Notes: generated by a model not told the origin, from the sequence alone. A stretch of DNA of 64,000 nt from Hyphomicrobium album (GCF_009708035.1 NZ_WMBQ01000002.1:806001-870000); one strand, 5' to 3'; positions 33,268-43,447 are shown, numbered from the stretch's first letter. Translations and numbers: made by a program.

Positions 33268-33404
33268 AGGCTCATCTCCGGTTCGGCGCGGCGCACAGTG
33301 AGATAGCACGGCAGCCACGTCAAAGGCGCTGGAACGCGCAGGCGCAACTCACAGTTTCACTGCGGGGCAGCCCGTGCACCTTCCGGACTGGCGAGGAGGC
33401 TGAT

Positions 33405-36176
33405 ATGCCATCACACTTGCAGCGAGCGATGACGTCGCGGGGAGCGGACAAGATGGCGGACAGGTCTGGCAAGACCGAGCCGAAATGGGTGTACGCCTTC
33501 GCCGCCGGCTATGTCGACGGCCGTGCCAACATGACCGAGCTGCTCGGCGGCAAGGGCGCCAATCTGGCTGAGATGGCGAGCCTCGGGCTGCCCGTGCCGC
33601 CCGGGTTCACCATCACCACCAAGGTGTGCGACGCCTACTACGCCCTTGGGCGCAAGCTGCCCGAGGGGCTCAAACCGCAGGTCGAGAAGGCAATCCGCCT
33701 CGTGGGCGATGAGGTCGGAGCCGCCTTCGGCGACGTCAACCGTCCGCTCCTCGTATCGGTGCGCTCAGGTGCCCGCGCCTCGATGCCGGGCATGATGGAC
33801 ACCATTCTGAACCTCGGCCTCAACGACGAGACGGTCGAGGGCCTGGCCAAGCGTTCCGGCGACCGCCGCTTCGCCTACGACAGCTACCGGCGTTTCATCC
33901 AGATGTATGCTGACGTCGTTCTGGGCGTCGACCACGGCGTGTTCGAGGACCTGCTGGAGAATTTCAAGAACCTCAACGCCCTGTCCTCGGACACGGAGCT
34001 GACAGCCGAGAACTGGGCGGAGATCATCGAGGAGTACAAGCAGGCCGTTCAAGACAACCTCGGGCGGCCGTTCCCGCAGGACACGAACGAGCAACTCTAC
34101 GGCGCCATCGCCGCCGTGTTCGGCTCCTGGCAGAACGCGCGCGCCAACACTTATCGGCGCCTGCACGACATCCCCGACAGCTGGGGCACCGCCGTCACGG
34201 TGCAGGCGATGGTGTTCGGAAACCTCGGCGAGAGCAGCGCCACCGGCGTTGCCTTCACGCGCAACCCATCGACCGGCGCTAAGGAGATCTACGGCGAGTT
34301 CCTCATCAACGCGCAGGGCGAGGATGTGGTCGCCGGCATCCGCACGCCGCAGCCGCTGACGGAGATGGCGCGGCGCGAGGCAAAAGAAGAAGCCCCTTCG
34401 CTCGAATTGCTGATGCCCAAGGTGTTCGCCGGCTTGGCGAGCGTCTTCGAGCGGCTCGAGAAGCACTACCGCGATATGCAGGACATTGAGTTCACGATCG
34501 AGAACGGCAAATTGTGGATGTTGCAAACGCGGTCGGGCAAACGCACGGCGGAAGCGTCGTTGCGCATCGCCGTCGATCTCGCCGAGGATGGCGTGCTCTC
34601 CAAGTCCGAGGCGGTGATGCGCGTGAACCCGTCGGCGCTCGACCAGCTGCTCCATCCCACGCTCGATCCTGATGCGAAGAAGGACGTGCTGACCACGGGG
34701 CTGCCCGCTTCGCCCGGCGCCGCCTCGGGCGAGATCGTGTTCACCGCCGACGACGCCGAGGCGGAACGCGCCCACGGGCACGAGGTGATCCTCGTGCGCC
34801 TCGAGACGAGCCCGGAGGATATTCATGGCATGCATGCTGCCGCCGGTATCCTCACGGCACGCGGCGGCATGACAAGCCATGCCGCGGTCGTCGCGCGCGG
34901 CATGGGGCGGCCGTGCGTCTCGGGCGCCGGCGCGCTGCGCATCGACCCGAAAGCGGGCACGCTGCAGGTCGGTTCGCACAAGCTCAAGAAGGGCGACGTG
35001 ATCACCATCGACGGCAGCACAGGCCAGGTGCTGCTGGGCCGCGCCAAGATGCGCGAGCCCAAGCTATCGGGCGCATTTGCGACGTTGATGGGATGGGCCG
35101 ATGCGGAGCGCCGCATGCGCGTGCGCACCAATGCCGATACGCCTCGCGATGCGCGTCAGGCGCGCGACTTCGGTGCCGAGGGCATTGGCCTTTGCCGCAC
35201 CGAGCACATGTTCTTTGACGCTGAGCGGATCCTGGCCGTGCGCCAGATGATCCTTGCCGACGACACGAACGGCCGGAGGGCGGCGCTCGCCAAAATCCTT
35301 CCCATGCAGCGCACCGACTTCGAGCAGCTGTTCGAGATCATGGCGGGGCTGCCGACCACCGTGCGCCTGCTCGACCCGCCGCTGCACGAGTTCCTGCCGA
35401 ACAATCCGGACGAGGTGCCGGCCATCGCCGCCGACCTCGGCGTTCCGCCGGACAAACTGCGTCAGCGCATAGCCCAGCTATCGGAGTTCAATCCGATGCT
35501 GGGCTTCCGCGGCTGCCGACTGGCGATCCTCTTTCCGGAAATTCCCGAAATGCAGGCTCGCGCCATTTTCGAAGCCGCCGTCGCGGTGGAGAAGAAGACG
35601 GGGCAACGCGCCAAGCTGGAGATCATGGTGCCGCTGGTCGCCTATCGCGACGAGTTCACCATCCTGCGCGGGGTGATCCTGCGTACCGGCGCCGCCGTTG
35701 AAAAGGAGACGGGCGCGAAGCTCGACTATTCGATCGGTACGATGATCGAGTTGCCGCGTGCCGCGTTGCGCGCCGGCGAGGTGGCGGAAGGCGACGACGG
35801 TGCGGCATTCTTCTCGTTCGGCACCAACGACCTGACGCAGACGACGCTTGGCCTCAGCCGCGACGACGCGGCGCCGATCCTCGAAGCCTATGCGCACCAG
35901 AAAATCTTCGCCGTCGATCCGTTCGTGTCGATCGACGTGGAAGGCGTCGGTGAGCTGGTGCGCATCGGCGTCGAACGTGGACGGGCGGTCAAGCCCGGAT
36001 TGAAGGTCGGCATCTGCGGCGAGCATGGCGGCGATCCGAAATCGATCGCCTTCTTCGACAGCGTCGGCCTCGACTATGTCTCGTGCTCGCCCTATCGCGT
36101 ACCGATCGCTCGGCTTGCCGCGGCGCAGGCGTCTATCGAAGCGCGCACCGGCAGCACGACCGCAGCTCGCGACTAG
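33405..36176 (+). CDS. ppdK: Pyruvate, phosphate dikinase
   Basis: A 923-residue enzyme that interconverts pyruvate, ATP and phosphate with PEP, AMP and pyrophosphate. The ATP-grasp N-domain has LLGGKGANLAEM and SVRSGARASMPGMMDT; the swivelling domain has GGMTSHAAVVARG with the phosphocarrier His at about residue 492; the C-terminal PEP domain has GIGLCRTEHMFF, MVPLVAYRDEF, FSFGTNDLTQ and GICGEHGGD. Length and order are standard. GGAGG five bases before the ATG supports the first start. With the class I aldolase it fits gluconeogenic growth on organic acids. The C-terminus converges on a small membrane protein. Confidence 0.97.
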   Translation: MPSHLQRAMTSRGADKMADRSGKTEPKWVYAFAAGYVDGRANMTELLGGKGANLAEMASLGLPVPPGFTITTKVCDAYYALGRKLPEGLKPQVEKAIRLVGDEVGAAFGDVNRPLLVSVRSGARASMPGMMDTILNLGLNDETVEGLAKRSGDRRFAYDSYRRFIQMYADVVLGVDHGVFEDLLENFKNLNALSSDTELTAENWAEIIEEYKQAVQDNLGRPFPQDTNEQLYGAIAAVFGSWQNARANTYRRLHDIPDSWGTAVTVQAMVFGNLGESSATGVAFTRNPSTGAKEIYGEFLINAQGEDVVAGIRTPQPLTEMARREAKEEAPSLELLMPKVFAGLASVFERLEKHYRDMQDIEFTIENGKLWMLQTRSGKRTAEASLRIAVDLAEDGVLSKSEAVMRVNPSALDQLLHPTLDPDAKKDVLTTGLPASPGAASGEIVFTADDAEAERAHGHEVILVRLETSPEDIHGMHAAAGILTARGGMTSHAAVVARGMGRPCVSGAGALRIDPKAGTLQVGSHKLKKGDVITIDGSTGQVLLGRAKMREPKLSGAFATLMGWADAERRMRVRTNADTPRDARQARDFGAEGIGLCRTEHMFFDAERILAVRQMILADDTNGRRAALAKILPMQRTDFEQLFEIMAGLPTTVRLLDPPLHEFLPNNPDEVPAIAADLGVPPDKLRQRIAQLSEFNPMLGFRGCRLAILFPEIPEMQARAIFEAAVAVEKKTGQRAKLEIMVPLVAYRDEFTILRGVILRTGAAVEKETGAKLDYSIGTMIELPRAALRAGEVAEGDDGAAFFSFGTNDLTQTTLGLSRDDAAPILEAYAHQKIFAVDPFVSIDVEGVGELVRIGVERGRAVKPGLKVGICGEHGGDPKSIAFFDSVGLDYVSCSPYRVPIARLAAAQASIEARTGSTTAARD

Positions 36177-36180
36177 GACG

Positions 36181-36405
36181 CTAAAGGAGTCCGCTCTCTT
36201 CGCCGGCGTCGAGGCGCGGCTGGCGCGGGCGCACGCCCTGATAGCGCGGCAGCAGCAACAGGATCAACACGAGCGGCGGCAGCACGAAGCACCACGCCAT
36301 CCACGACGAGTAGTCGCGGTTCTTCACGCCGGCGAGAATGCCACCGACCGCTCCGGAAGCGAGCGCGACGCCGCCCCAGATCACGATGCCACGTACGACG
36401 TCCAT
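36181..36405 (-). CDS. Small two-helix membrane protein
   Basis: A 74-residue protein with two membrane helices (IVIWGGVALASGAVGGILAGV and WMAWCFVLPPLVLILLLLP) and a basic/acidic C-terminal tail. GGGGAGG lies before the ATG at 36405. The stop is four bases from the stop of ppdK on the other strand. No family is recognised, but the strong ribosome site and hydrophobic pattern support a real gene. Confidence 0.75.
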   Translation of the reverse strand: MDVVRGIVIWGGVALASGAVGGILAGVKNRDYSSWMAWCFVLPPLVLILLLLPRYQGVRPRQPRLDAGEESGLL

Positions 36406-36491
36406 GGAAGTCCTCCCCTTGAGGACACGCCTCAGCTACGCAAGTGATTTGCGCAGCAACTGTGGCGAAATCAAGCGTCCAGCATATGACG

Positions 36492-37361
36492 CTAGGTCTG
36501 CGGGTGGAAGTCGAGCCCGATATCCAGCACCGGCGCTGAGTGGGTCAACGCGCCGACAGATATGTGATCGACCCCGGTTTCAGCGATGGCGCGCACCGTT
36601 TCCAGGTTTACGCCACCCGATGCTTCCGTGACGACACGCCCGGCGACCTCGGCCACTGCCGCGTTCAGCATCTCCAGGGGCATATTGTCGAGGAGAACGG
36701 CATCCGGATCGAGTTGCAGGGCATCGCCGAGCTCGTCTAGCGACGTCACCTCGATCTCGACCTTCACCGTGTGCCCGGCGTGGGCGCGCGCGCGTTGGAG
36801 TGCCGCGCCGACGCCTCCGGCGGCAACGATGTGGTTATCCTTGATAAGCACCGCATCGAACAATCCGAACCGGTGGTTAACCCCGCCGCCGCAGCGCACG
36901 GCAAATTTCTCAAGCGCCCGTTGGCCGGGCGTCGTCTTGCGCGTGTCGACGATGCAGGCGCGTGTGCCGGCAATGGCCGATACGTAGCGAGCGGTGAGGG
37001 TCGCGATGCCGCTCAGGCGGCCGAGGAAGTTGAGCGCGGTGCGCTCGGCCGTGAGGAGCGCCCGGGCGTCGCCGGCCACGCGCGCGATGATGCCGCCCGC
37101 CTCGACGCGGTCCCCGTCGCCGACGACCACCTCGAACTCGACGAACGGATCGATCGCCTTGAACGCCGCTGCGGCAAGCTGGACGCCGGCCACGGTGCCC
37201 GGCTTGCGGGCAGCAATGACGCTCGAAGCGCGCGTGCCGGCAGGGACGGTCGCCTCGGTGGTGATGTCGCCGCCCATGCCAAGGTCCTCGGCCAGCGCTT
37301 CGGCGACGGCCTTGTCGACGAGAGAGCCCGGGAGACGCAGCTCGTGCGCCGGGACGCTCAT
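36492..37361 (-). CDS. nadC: Nicotinate-nucleotide pyrophosphorylase (carboxylating)
   Basis: A 289-residue quinolinate phosphoribosyltransferase, third step of de novo NAD synthesis, joining quinolinate and PRPP to nicotinate mononucleotide. Motifs: [52 protein letters not shown] and LIKDNHI, and near the end [17 protein letters not shown]. The ATG at 37361 overlaps the nadB TGA by four bases, which fixes the start and shows coupling; the frame continues to 37388. Confidence 0.96.
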   Translation of the reverse strand: MSVPAHELRLPGSLVDKAVAEALAEDLGMGGDITTEATVPAGTRASSVIAARKPGTVAGVQLAAAAFKAIDPFVEFEVVVGDGDRVEAGGIIARVAGDARALLTAERTALNFLGRLSGIATLTARYVSAIAGTRACIVDTRKTTPGQRALEKFAVRCGGGVNHRFGLFDAVLIKDNHIVAAGGVGAALQRARAHAGHTVKVEIEVTSLDELGDALQLDPDAVLLDNMPLEMLNAAVAEVAGRVVTEASGGVNLETVRAIAETGVDHISVGALTHSAPVLDIGLDFHPQT

Positions 37362-39028
37362 CGGGCGGCCCCGGCCTGCCATTCCCACGAACTCGGCGCG
37401 ATGACCGATGCGCGCGCGCCGATATCGTCGATGTCGTCGAGGGTAAGGAATGTGCGTGCGGCGAATGACGCTTCCCCAGCCGGGAAGTCGCTACGGGCGT
37501 GCGCGCCGCGGCTTTCCTCGCGCAGCAGCGCGCCGACTGCAATAAAGCGTGCGGCAAGCGCCATATTGGCGAGCACTCGGTCGGCCCCCGCTTGGCGCTC
37601 GATGTCGCGCAACGTGGCGATCGCCTTCTTGAGGCCGGCGGCGGTGCGAACTACGCCGACGTGCTCGCTCATCGTACGGCGCAGGCGAGCGACGGCCGCC
37701 CCGCGCGCCACTGCATGATCAGCGGTGATGTCGCCGACGCGCTGCAGGTCGGTGCGCGGCGAGTGGCGGGTGCCGCGCTCCAGCTGGCGAACATCTGCCG
37801 CGGCGCGGGCGCCGAACACCAGCGCCTCGAGCAATGAATTCGAGGCGAGGCGGTTGGCGCCGTGCAAGCCCGTGGCGGTCACCTCGCCGACTGCCCACAG
37901 GCCCGGCACGCTCGAGCGACCGCGTGCATCGGTGGCGATGCCGCCCATGTGGTAGTGGGCCGCCGGAGCGACGGGGATCAGCTCGCGCGACGGATCGATA
38001 CCCGCCTTCTGACAGAGCGCGTAGACCGTGGGAAACGCCGAGGCGAAGCGCGCGCCGATCGCTTCGCGGCAATCGAGGAAGGCGCCGCGGCCGGCCGCGA
38101 TCTCAGTGAACACGGCTCGCGCCACAACATCGCGCGGCGCCAGTTCTGCGCGCGGGTCGATGTTCAGCATGAACCGCTCGCCGCTCGCATTGACGAGCGT
38201 CGCGCCTTCACCGCGCAGCGCCTCGGTTGCCAGCGGCGCCGGATCAAGCCCGACGTCAATTGCGGTCGGGTGGAACTGCACGAATTCTGGGTCGCCGATG
38301 ACGGCACCGGCACGCGCGGCCATGGCGATCGCCTCGCCGCGCGCATACGTCGGGTTGGTCGTCACCGCATAGAGGGCGCCGACACCGCCCGTCGCCAGCA
38401 CCAGGGCGCAGGCGGGGAAGTATTCGTAGACCTCCTTGCCGTGCGCAGCGGTGCGTACCAGGCGCACGCCTTCGACGCGGCCATCGGCCATGATCAGCTC
38501 GTCGGCCTCGTAGCCTTCCAGCACTCGAATAGACGGCGTCGCACGCACCCGGGCGATCAGCGCGTCGAGGATCGCCGCGCCGGTGCGGTCGCCTGAGACG
38601 TGCACGACGCGGCGGCGCGAATGCGCCGCCTCCTGGCTCAGCGCGAACGCACCGCCAGCATCGCGGTCGAACGGAACGCCATAGGCGACGAGATCGGCAA
38701 TCCGCTCCGGCCCCTCGGCGGCAACGAAGCGAGCCACATTCGGATCGACGATCCCGGCACCGGCGGCCACGGTGTCGTCGGCATGCAGCGCGGGATCGTC
38801 ATTGGAACCGACCGCCGCCGCAATGCCCCCCTGTGCCCAACCGGTCGATGATCCCTGGCCGAGCGGGGCCGCGGCCACGAGCGTGACGGGGATCGGCGCC
38901 AGCTTGAGCGCCGTGAACAGTCCGGCAAGCCCCGCGCCGATGATGACGACATCGCCGTCGGCGCCGAGCCGCTCATCGCGAGCAGGGCGGAAGGGTGTTG
39001 CGCCGGTAGGGAAGAATTCCTGTGCCAT
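37358..39028 (-). CDS. nadB: L-aspartate oxidase
   Basis: A 556-residue flavoprotein that oxidises L-aspartate to iminoaspartate, the substrate of NadA. The FAD motif [16 protein letters not shown] is near residue 28, [13 protein letters not shown] and the catalytic region [12 protein letters not shown] follow, then [24 protein letters not shown] sits six bases before ATG 39028; ATG 39034 directly touches that site. It lies between nadA (52-base gap with a hairpin) and nadC (overlap), so the three form one operon. Confidence 0.96.
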   Translation of the reverse strand: MAQEFFPTGATPFRPARDERLGADGDVVIIGAGLAGLFTALKLAPIPVTLVAAAPLGQGSSTGWAQGGIAAAVGSNDDPALHADDTVAAGAGIVDPNVARFVAAEGPERIADLVAYGVPFDRDAGGAFALSQEAAHSRRRVVHVSGDRTGAAILDALIARVRATPSIRVLEGYEADELIMADGRVEGVRLVRTAAHGKEVYEYFPACALVLATGGVGALYAVTTNPTYARGEAIAMAARAGAVIGDPEFVQFHPTAIDVGLDPAPLATEALRGEGATLVNASGERFMLNIDPRAELAPRDVVARAVFTEIAAGRGAFLDCREAIGARFASAFPTVYALCQKAGIDPSRELIPVAPAAHYHMGGIATDARGRSSVPGLWAVGEVTATGLHGANRLASNSLLEALVFGARAAADVRQLERGTRHSPRTDLQRVGDITADHAVARGAAVARLRRTMSEHVGVVRTAAGLKKAIATLRDIERQAGADRVLANMALAARFIAVGALLREESRGAHARSDFPAGEASFAARTFLTLDDIDDIGARASVIAPSSWEWQAGAAR

Positions 39029-39054
39029 CGACATTCCCAGAGGGGTGGAATGTG

Positions 39055-39076
39055 GCGCCGGCGCGTGTGCCGGCGC
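39055..39076 (-). other. Hairpin between nadA and nadB
   Basis: GCGCCGGC (39055-39062) and GCCGGCGC (39069-39076) with a 6-base loop in the 52-base gap inside the nad operon. There is no U tract. It may mark mRNA processing or partial attenuation; not proven. Confidence 0.45.
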
Positions 39077-39080
39077 TCAA

Positions 39081-40145
39081 TCAGTTGGTGAGGTTGACCA
39101 TGCGCTCTACGGCGCGGCGCGCCTTGGCAGCGACGATCGGGTCGACGTCGACCTCGTACTTCATGTCGCGCAGGGCCTCGTAGATGTTCTCGAGGCTGAT
39201 GCGCTTCATGTGAGGGCACAGGTTGCACGGCCGAATGAACTCGACGTCCGGCGCTTGCACGGCAACGTTCGACGCCATCGAGCACTCGGTGATGAGCGCC
39301 ACCTTGCGTGGCCGCTTGCTGGTCACGTAGTTGATCATGGCCGCGGTCGAGCCGGTGAAGTCCGCCACCGCGATTACCTCGGGCGGGCACTCGGGGTGTG
39401 CGATCACCTTCAGGCCCGGGTCTGCGGCGCGCATCGCCGCGATGTCGTCGGCGGTGAAGCGCTCGTGCACTTCGCAGTGGCCCTTCCAGGCGATGATCTC
39501 GACTTTCGTCTGCGTCTGCACGTACTTGGCGAGGTACTCGTCGGGAATGAGCAGCACGCGAGGCACGCCGAGGCTCTCGACGACTTTCACGGCGTTCGAT
39601 GAGGTGCAGCAGATATCGCATTCGGCCTTCACCGCGGCCGAGGTGTTGACGTAGGTGACGATCGGCACCCCCGGGTACACCTCGCGCAGCATGCGCACGT
39701 CTTCTGCCGTGATCGATTCGGCGAGCGAGCAGCCGGCCAGCGGATCGGGGATCAGCACCGTCTTGTCGGGGCTCAGCAGCTTCGAAGTCTCGGCCATGAA
39801 ATGCACGCCGGCCTGCACGATCACGTCGGCCTCGACGCGCGCGGCTTCCTTCGCCAGCTGCAGGCTGTCGCCGCGGAAGTCGCCGACGCAGTTGAAGATC
39901 TCTGGCGTCATGTAGTTGTGCGCGAGGATGACCGCGTTGCGCTTCTTCTTGAGGTCATTGATCGCCTTGATGAGCGGCGCGTAGGCTGGCCACTCCATTG
40001 GCGTGACGACGTGCTGGACGCGCGCATAGAGCGGCGCCATCTCGGCAGCGAGCTCGGGGGTGAAGGGCGGCAGTGCATGCGGCTCGCTCAGCGCGTGGGA
40101 GCGCTGGCGGCGGCCGGGCACGGTGCAGACGTCTAGGGTATCCAT
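39081..40145 (-). CDS. nadA: Quinolinate synthase
   Basis: A 354-residue iron-sulfur enzyme that condenses iminoaspartate with dihydroxyacetone phosphate to quinolinate. Motifs are [35 protein letters not shown] with a cluster Cys candidate, [19 protein letters not shown], and the C-terminal [15 protein letters not shown] before ATG 40145 sets the start; the frame runs to 40250 through the operator region and is rejected. It is the first gene of nadABC. Two palindromes upstream are likely NadQ operators. Confidence 0.96.
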   Translation of the reverse strand: MDTLDVCTVPGRRQRSHALSEPHALPPFTPELAAEMAPLYARVQHVVTPMEWPAYAPLIKAINDLKKKRNAVILAHNYMTPEIFNCVGDFRGDSLQLAKEAARVEADVIVQAGVHFMAETSKLLSPDKTVLIPDPLAGCSLAESITAEDVRMLREVYPGVPIVTYVNTSAAVKAECDICCTSSNAVKVVESLGVPRVLLIPDEYLAKYVQTQTKVEIIAWKGHCEVHERFTADDIAAMRAADPGLKVIAHPECPPEVIAVADFTGSTAAMINYVTSKRPRKVALITECSMASNVAVQAPDVEFIRPCNLCPHMKRISLENIYEALRDMKYEVDVDPIVAAKARRAVERMVNLTN

Positions 40146-40168
40146 CGCTTGCCTCCATAGTCCGCTAT

Positions 40169-40183
40169 TGCTCAAAGTGAGTA
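40169..40183. promoter_or_regulatory. Putative NadQ operator 1
   Basis: TGCTC-AAAGT-GAGTA, an imperfect 15-base palindrome, 24 bases before the nadA start. It shares the TGCTC-N5-GAG(C/T)A pattern with operator 2. Confidence 0.6.
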
Positions 40184-40234
40184 TAAGCGGGCCATCAAAC
40201 GAGCCGGCCCCAGGGCCGGTTACCTTCCATATAA

Positions 40235-40249
40235 TGCTCTTTTTGAGCA
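40235..40249. promoter_or_regulatory. Putative NadQ operator 2
   Basis: TGCTC-TTTTT-GAGCA, a perfect 5-bp-arm palindrome about 90 bases before the nadA start and 66 bases centre to centre from operator 1. The pair could flank the promoter. Confidence 0.6.
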
Positions 40250-40367
40250 CTCCAAGGGTTGCAGAAAGATTACTCCATCTAGCTCGCCCTTGCCAGATAA
40301 GAGTAGGCCGGGACTAGCGAATCTGTTCCCCGGCCCATGCAACTTGCCTATGCGTTCGGCACCTTGA

Positions 40368-41420
40368 TCAAACCTTGCCGGGCTTTACCCGCACACCCGG
40401 TGCCGGGCGTTCGAGTAAAACTTCACGGCGGAAGCGATAAAGTTTCGCCGGCCGGCCGCCCGTGCGCATCTTCACCTCACCGGTCGGCTCCACCAAGCCG
40501 GCACCCTCCACCAAGCGGCGGAAGTTTTGCTTGTGCAGATGCGGGCCCAGGATGGCCTCGACGGTCCGCTGCAGCTCGAACAGCGTGAAATCGTCCGGCA
40601 TGAGCTCGAAGATCACAGGACGGTATTTGATCTTGGCGCGCACGCGGCCGATGGCGGTGGCGAGGATGCGGCGATGGTCGAAACGCATCGGCACGCCGAG
40701 GCGGGAACGGTCGCTCCATTGACGCGTAGCTTCGCGTCCGTCGCGGGCGGCTTCTTCCACTAGGCCCGCTTCGTAGAGCAACTCGTAGCGCTCGAGAACC
40801 TTCTCTTCGTCCCAAGCGGCGCCGTCGAGGCCGAAGCAGATGCGCACGCGCTCGTCACGGCTGATCGGCTGGGCCGCGGATGCCGAACGCTGCGCCTGAG
40901 TCCATTCTCGCAGGCGCGGCTCGATCGCGCTTTCCAGGATGTCCGGCCGTCCACGGCGCCAGTCCTCCCATGGGAAGTAGTGATACCAACTGCGCCACGC
41001 GCTGTGCTGTGTGTCAGAGACAGGCTTGGCCTGTGTCAGCGCCAGATAACCAATGGAGACGATATGCGGTCCGACGTCGCCCGCCTGAGCGTGGCGACCG
41101 CGGTCACCGAACGTATAGAGCTGCTCGGCGTATCCCAGCTCGAGGCCCGTCTGCCGCTGCACCCAGGCGCGTAGGCCGCCCTCGAAGGTGCGATGCTGTA
41201 GCGGGGAGAAGGGGCCGAAGGGCAGTCCGTCGCTCGCTCCGGCAGAGTCCGCCTCGCTACGGATAATGAGGACGACCGGTTCGTTGTCGGCAACGGCAAC
41301 AATCGCCGCATTGAGGCCGATCTCAACCCCAGCGGTGGCGGCAGCGGACCCCGGATCAGGCACTTGGCCGTTCTCGACTTTCACCCGAGGCGTCGACTCC
41401 CTGAGCTGGCTATACGACAT
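40368..41420 (-). CDS. nadQ: NadQ-like transcriptional regulator of NAD synthesis (Nudix-like plus winged helix)
   Basis: A 350-residue protein. The N-terminal half is Nudix-like (VGLNAAIVAVADNEPVVLII in the form EIGLNAAIVAVADNEP, LPFGPFSPLQHRTFEGGL) but lacks a complete Nudix box, so it should sense rather than hydrolyse. The C-terminal part, about residues 250-330, is a winged helix like that of NrtR (FELMPDDFTLFELQ, KQNFRRLVEGAGLVEP, GGRPAKLYRF). Such proteins (COG4111, NadQ) repress nad genes in alphaproteobacteria. GGAGG sets the ATG at 41420. It lies upstream of nadA on the same strand with two palindromes between them. Confidence 0.82.
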   Translation of the reverse strand: MSYSQLRESTPRVKVENGQVPDPGSAAATAGVEIGLNAAIVAVADNEPVVLIIRSEADSAGASDGLPFGPFSPLQHRTFEGGLRAWVQRQTGLELGYAEQLYTFGDRGRHAQAGDVGPHIVSIGYLALTQAKPVSDTQHSAWRSWYHYFPWEDWRRGRPDILESAIEPRLREWTQAQRSASAAQPISRDERVRICFGLDGAAWDEEKVLERYELLYEAGLVEEAARDGREATRQWSDRSRLGVPMRFDHRRILATAIGRVRAKIKYRPVIFELMPDDFTLFELQRTVEAILGPHLHKQNFRRLVEGAGLVEPTGEVKMRTGGRPAKLYRFRREVLLERPAPGVRVKPGKV

Positions 41421-41530
41421 GGTTCCTCCAAGTGGTGTTGGAGACCCCCGCGATGGAGGCTTGTTTCGACCGTGGCGCTATCCCAACGCTTGGCGGCCCT
41501 ACTCGTTCGCCTGGTCACAACGTTCAATGC

Positions 41531-42160
41531 TCAGAAACGTTCAATCAGAAGATTAAAGCGATTGAGAAAATCCCGCTGGGCGGCGTCTGCGGGCACCGGC
41601 GCAAGGGCGGCCAGCTTGGCCGTCAGTTCTGGTGCTAAGCCTTTGGGCTGCCCAAAATAAATAGTCGCCTCCGGCTCGCTGAAACCCGCCAATCTTGTCG
41701 CTTCGAAGTAGGCGGCAATGCGGTCGGCATTTTTGATCTGTGCCTGAACGTCGGTCGGCAATTCGGCAGGCAGGCCGTAGCGGGCGTGGATTGCGGCCAG
41801 TAGACGCAACTCGAACGCTTTGTAGTCGAGGCCGATGGCCGTCTTGAACGGGCTGATGAGGTCGCCGACGACGTACTCCGGGGCGTCGTGCAAGAGCGCT
41901 GCAAGCCGCCAAATTGCAGGCATTTGCGCGTCCGTTGCAGAGCCGATTGCAGAAAAGATGTCCTCGACGACCAAAGCGTGCTGGGCGACCGAGAAGGCAT
42001 GCGCGCCAATCGTCTGTCCGTTCCAGCGCGCGACCCGGGCAAGGCCATGGGCAATGTCGTCGATTTCGATGTCGGCAGGCGAGGGGTTGAGCAAATCGAG
42101 ACGGCGCCCCGACAGCATGCGCTGCCACGCACGCGTCGGGCGCGGCTGTTCATGACCCAT
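41531..42160 (-). CDS. HD-domain phosphohydrolase, YfbR-like
   Basis: A 209-residue metal-dependent HD protein: H of NGQTIGAHAFSVAQHALVV, the HD pair in ALLHDAPEYVVGDLISPF, and the final Asp in IKNADRIAAYFEA. The ligand spacing is that of YfbR-type 5'-deoxynucleotidases and related phosphohydrolases. It is upstream of nadQ on the same strand with 110 bases between. A nucleotide-salvage role fits the NAD neighbours but is only inferred. The start has no clear ribosome site. Confidence 0.87.
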   Translation of the reverse strand: MGHEQPRPTRAWQRMLSGRRLDLLNPSPADIEIDDIAHGLARVARWNGQTIGAHAFSVAQHALVVEDIFSAIGSATDAQMPAIWRLAALLHDAPEYVVGDLISPFKTAIGLDYKAFELRLLAAIHARYGLPAELPTDVQAQIKNADRIAAYFEATRLAGFSEPEATIYFGQPKGLAPELTAKLAALAPVPADAAQRDFLNRFNLLIERF

Positions 42161-42204
42161 CGGTACGCGCCGCGCGGCGCGGCTTGATCAGCAGCATCAT
42201 CGGT

Positions 42205-42753
42205 TCAGCGATAGTAGCGAATGGTTCCGTACATCAGCTTCGGCGCCAGCGTGAAGTATTTTCCACGCATCTGCTGCGCGTCATCGGCGAAGTAGGAGAG
42301 TATGAAGTAGCCGACGACTTTTTCCGAGAGGTAGATCGTATATTCGGCCCGCAACTTTCCATCAACACAGGCTTGCGCCCAATCGCTTTCCCAATGGGCT
42401 TCGAGCTTCTGGCTCTGCCCTTGAACAACAGTGCACGTTCGCGTGCCATCGAACCTGACGCGCTCGCCCTGCATGGAAAGCGTGCACTCTCCAAAGTGCC
42501 GGTAGCCGGTATCGTCGTTACTCGATACCTCATAGCGCCACTGCCCAAGCATCGTCTTGGGATTGAATTCGCCCGAGCCGGCGGCCTTCTTTGCGACCAC
42601 GGAGTTGCTCGCAAAGTCGGCTAGGGCCTTCTCCTTGACCCTCTGCTCGTAAACAACCCTGCGCTTGGCCAGTAGGTGCGTCCCGATGATCGTCATCGTT
42701 GCGGCGGTGATCGTCGCCATTGCGCCCATAGCGGCGGTGAACGGATCAAGCAT
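42205..42753 (-). CDS. Membrane-anchored protein of unknown function
   Basis: A 182-residue protein with an N-terminal membrane helix (MGAMATITAATMTIIGTHLLA), a basic linker (KRRVVYEQRVKEK), and a lipocalin-like beta-rich domain (MLGQWRYEVSSN, GYRHFGECTLSMQGERV, CTVVQGQ). No family is recognised. GGGGGC precedes ATG 42753; the longer frame to 42798 has no site. The base composition is more AT-rich than the neighbours. Confidence 0.7.
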   Translation of the reverse strand: MLDPFTAAMGAMATITAATMTIIGTHLLAKRRVVYEQRVKEKALADFASNSVVAKKAAGSGEFNPKTMLGQWRYEVSSNDDTGYRHFGECTLSMQGERVRFDGTRTCTVVQGQSQKLEAHWESDWAQACVDGKLRAEYTIYLSEKVVGYFILSYFADDAQQMRGKYFTLAPKLMYGTIRYYR

Positions 42754-42835
42754 CGAGCCCCCAAGATACAAACGGAGACATCGAGGGTTCGTACCCAAGA
42801 TTGTCGAATGGGCTTACTAATACCAATGGTTGCGG

Positions 42836-43447
42836 TCATCGAGAACCGAGAAATTGCTTTTGCAGCTTGGCGCACTCCCCATAGCGGAAGCAGTCGACGA
42901 GATGATCGTTGACCATGCCCGAGGACTGCATGAAGGCGTAGACGGTCGTCGGCCCGACGAAGCGGAAGCCTTCCGCCTTCAACGCCTTCGAGATGCGCTT
43001 CGACAGTTCCGTCTCGGCGGGGATGTCGCGCATGGAGCGCACGCGGTTCTGTACCGGCCCGTCCTTGCCGAGGTGGTCCCACAGGAGTTTCCGCAGGGAT
43101 GTGCGCTCGCGCAAGCGAAGGTACGCTTGCGCATTGTCGATCGTCGCCTCGATCTTGGCGCGGTTGCGCACGATGCCCGCGTCCGCCATCAGCCGGGCTA
43201 TATCCTTCGCGCCATAGCGCGCGATGCGCTCGGGTTCGAACTTGTCGAAGGCGCGCCGGAAGTTCTCGCGCTTGCGCAGGATGGTGATCCACGACAGGCC
43301 GGCCTGGAAGCCTTCGAGCACCAGTTTCTCGAAGATGGCGATGTCGGTCTTCAGCGGAACGCCCCACTCCTCGTCGTGATAGCGCTGATACTCGGCATCG
43401 TTGCCGGCCCAGGTGCAGCGGAGCAGCGCTTTCGGGGCGGAGCTCAT
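42836..43447 (-). CDS. tag: DNA-3-methyladenine glycosylase I
   Basis: A 203-residue base-excision enzyme that removes 3-methyladenine from DNA. The N-terminus has RCTWAGNDAEYQRYHDEEWG with the Cys and His zinc ligands, FEKLVLEGFQAGLSW is the helix-hairpin-helix region, and VNDHLVDCFRYGEC near the end supplies the second His and Cys. Its ATG overlaps the TGA of ygfZ by four bases, which settles the start at 43447 over the longer frame to 43492. Confidence 0.94.
   Translation of the reverse strand: MSSAPKALLRCTWAGNDAEYQRYHDEEWGVPLKTDIAIFEKLVLEGFQAGLSWITILRKRENFRRAFDKFEPERIARYGAKDIARLMADAGIVRNRAKIEATIDNAQAYLRLRERTSLRKLLWDHLGKDGPVQNRVRSMRDIPAETELSKRISKALKAEGFRFVGPTTVYAFMQSSGMVNDHLVDCFRYGECAKLQKQFLGSR

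Noticed and set aside
41516-41547. Repeated ACGTTCAAT words resembling a LexA box (GTTC-N7-GTTC)
   Set aside because: The GTTC words are 13 bases apart instead of 7, and one lies in the coding end of the HD gene.
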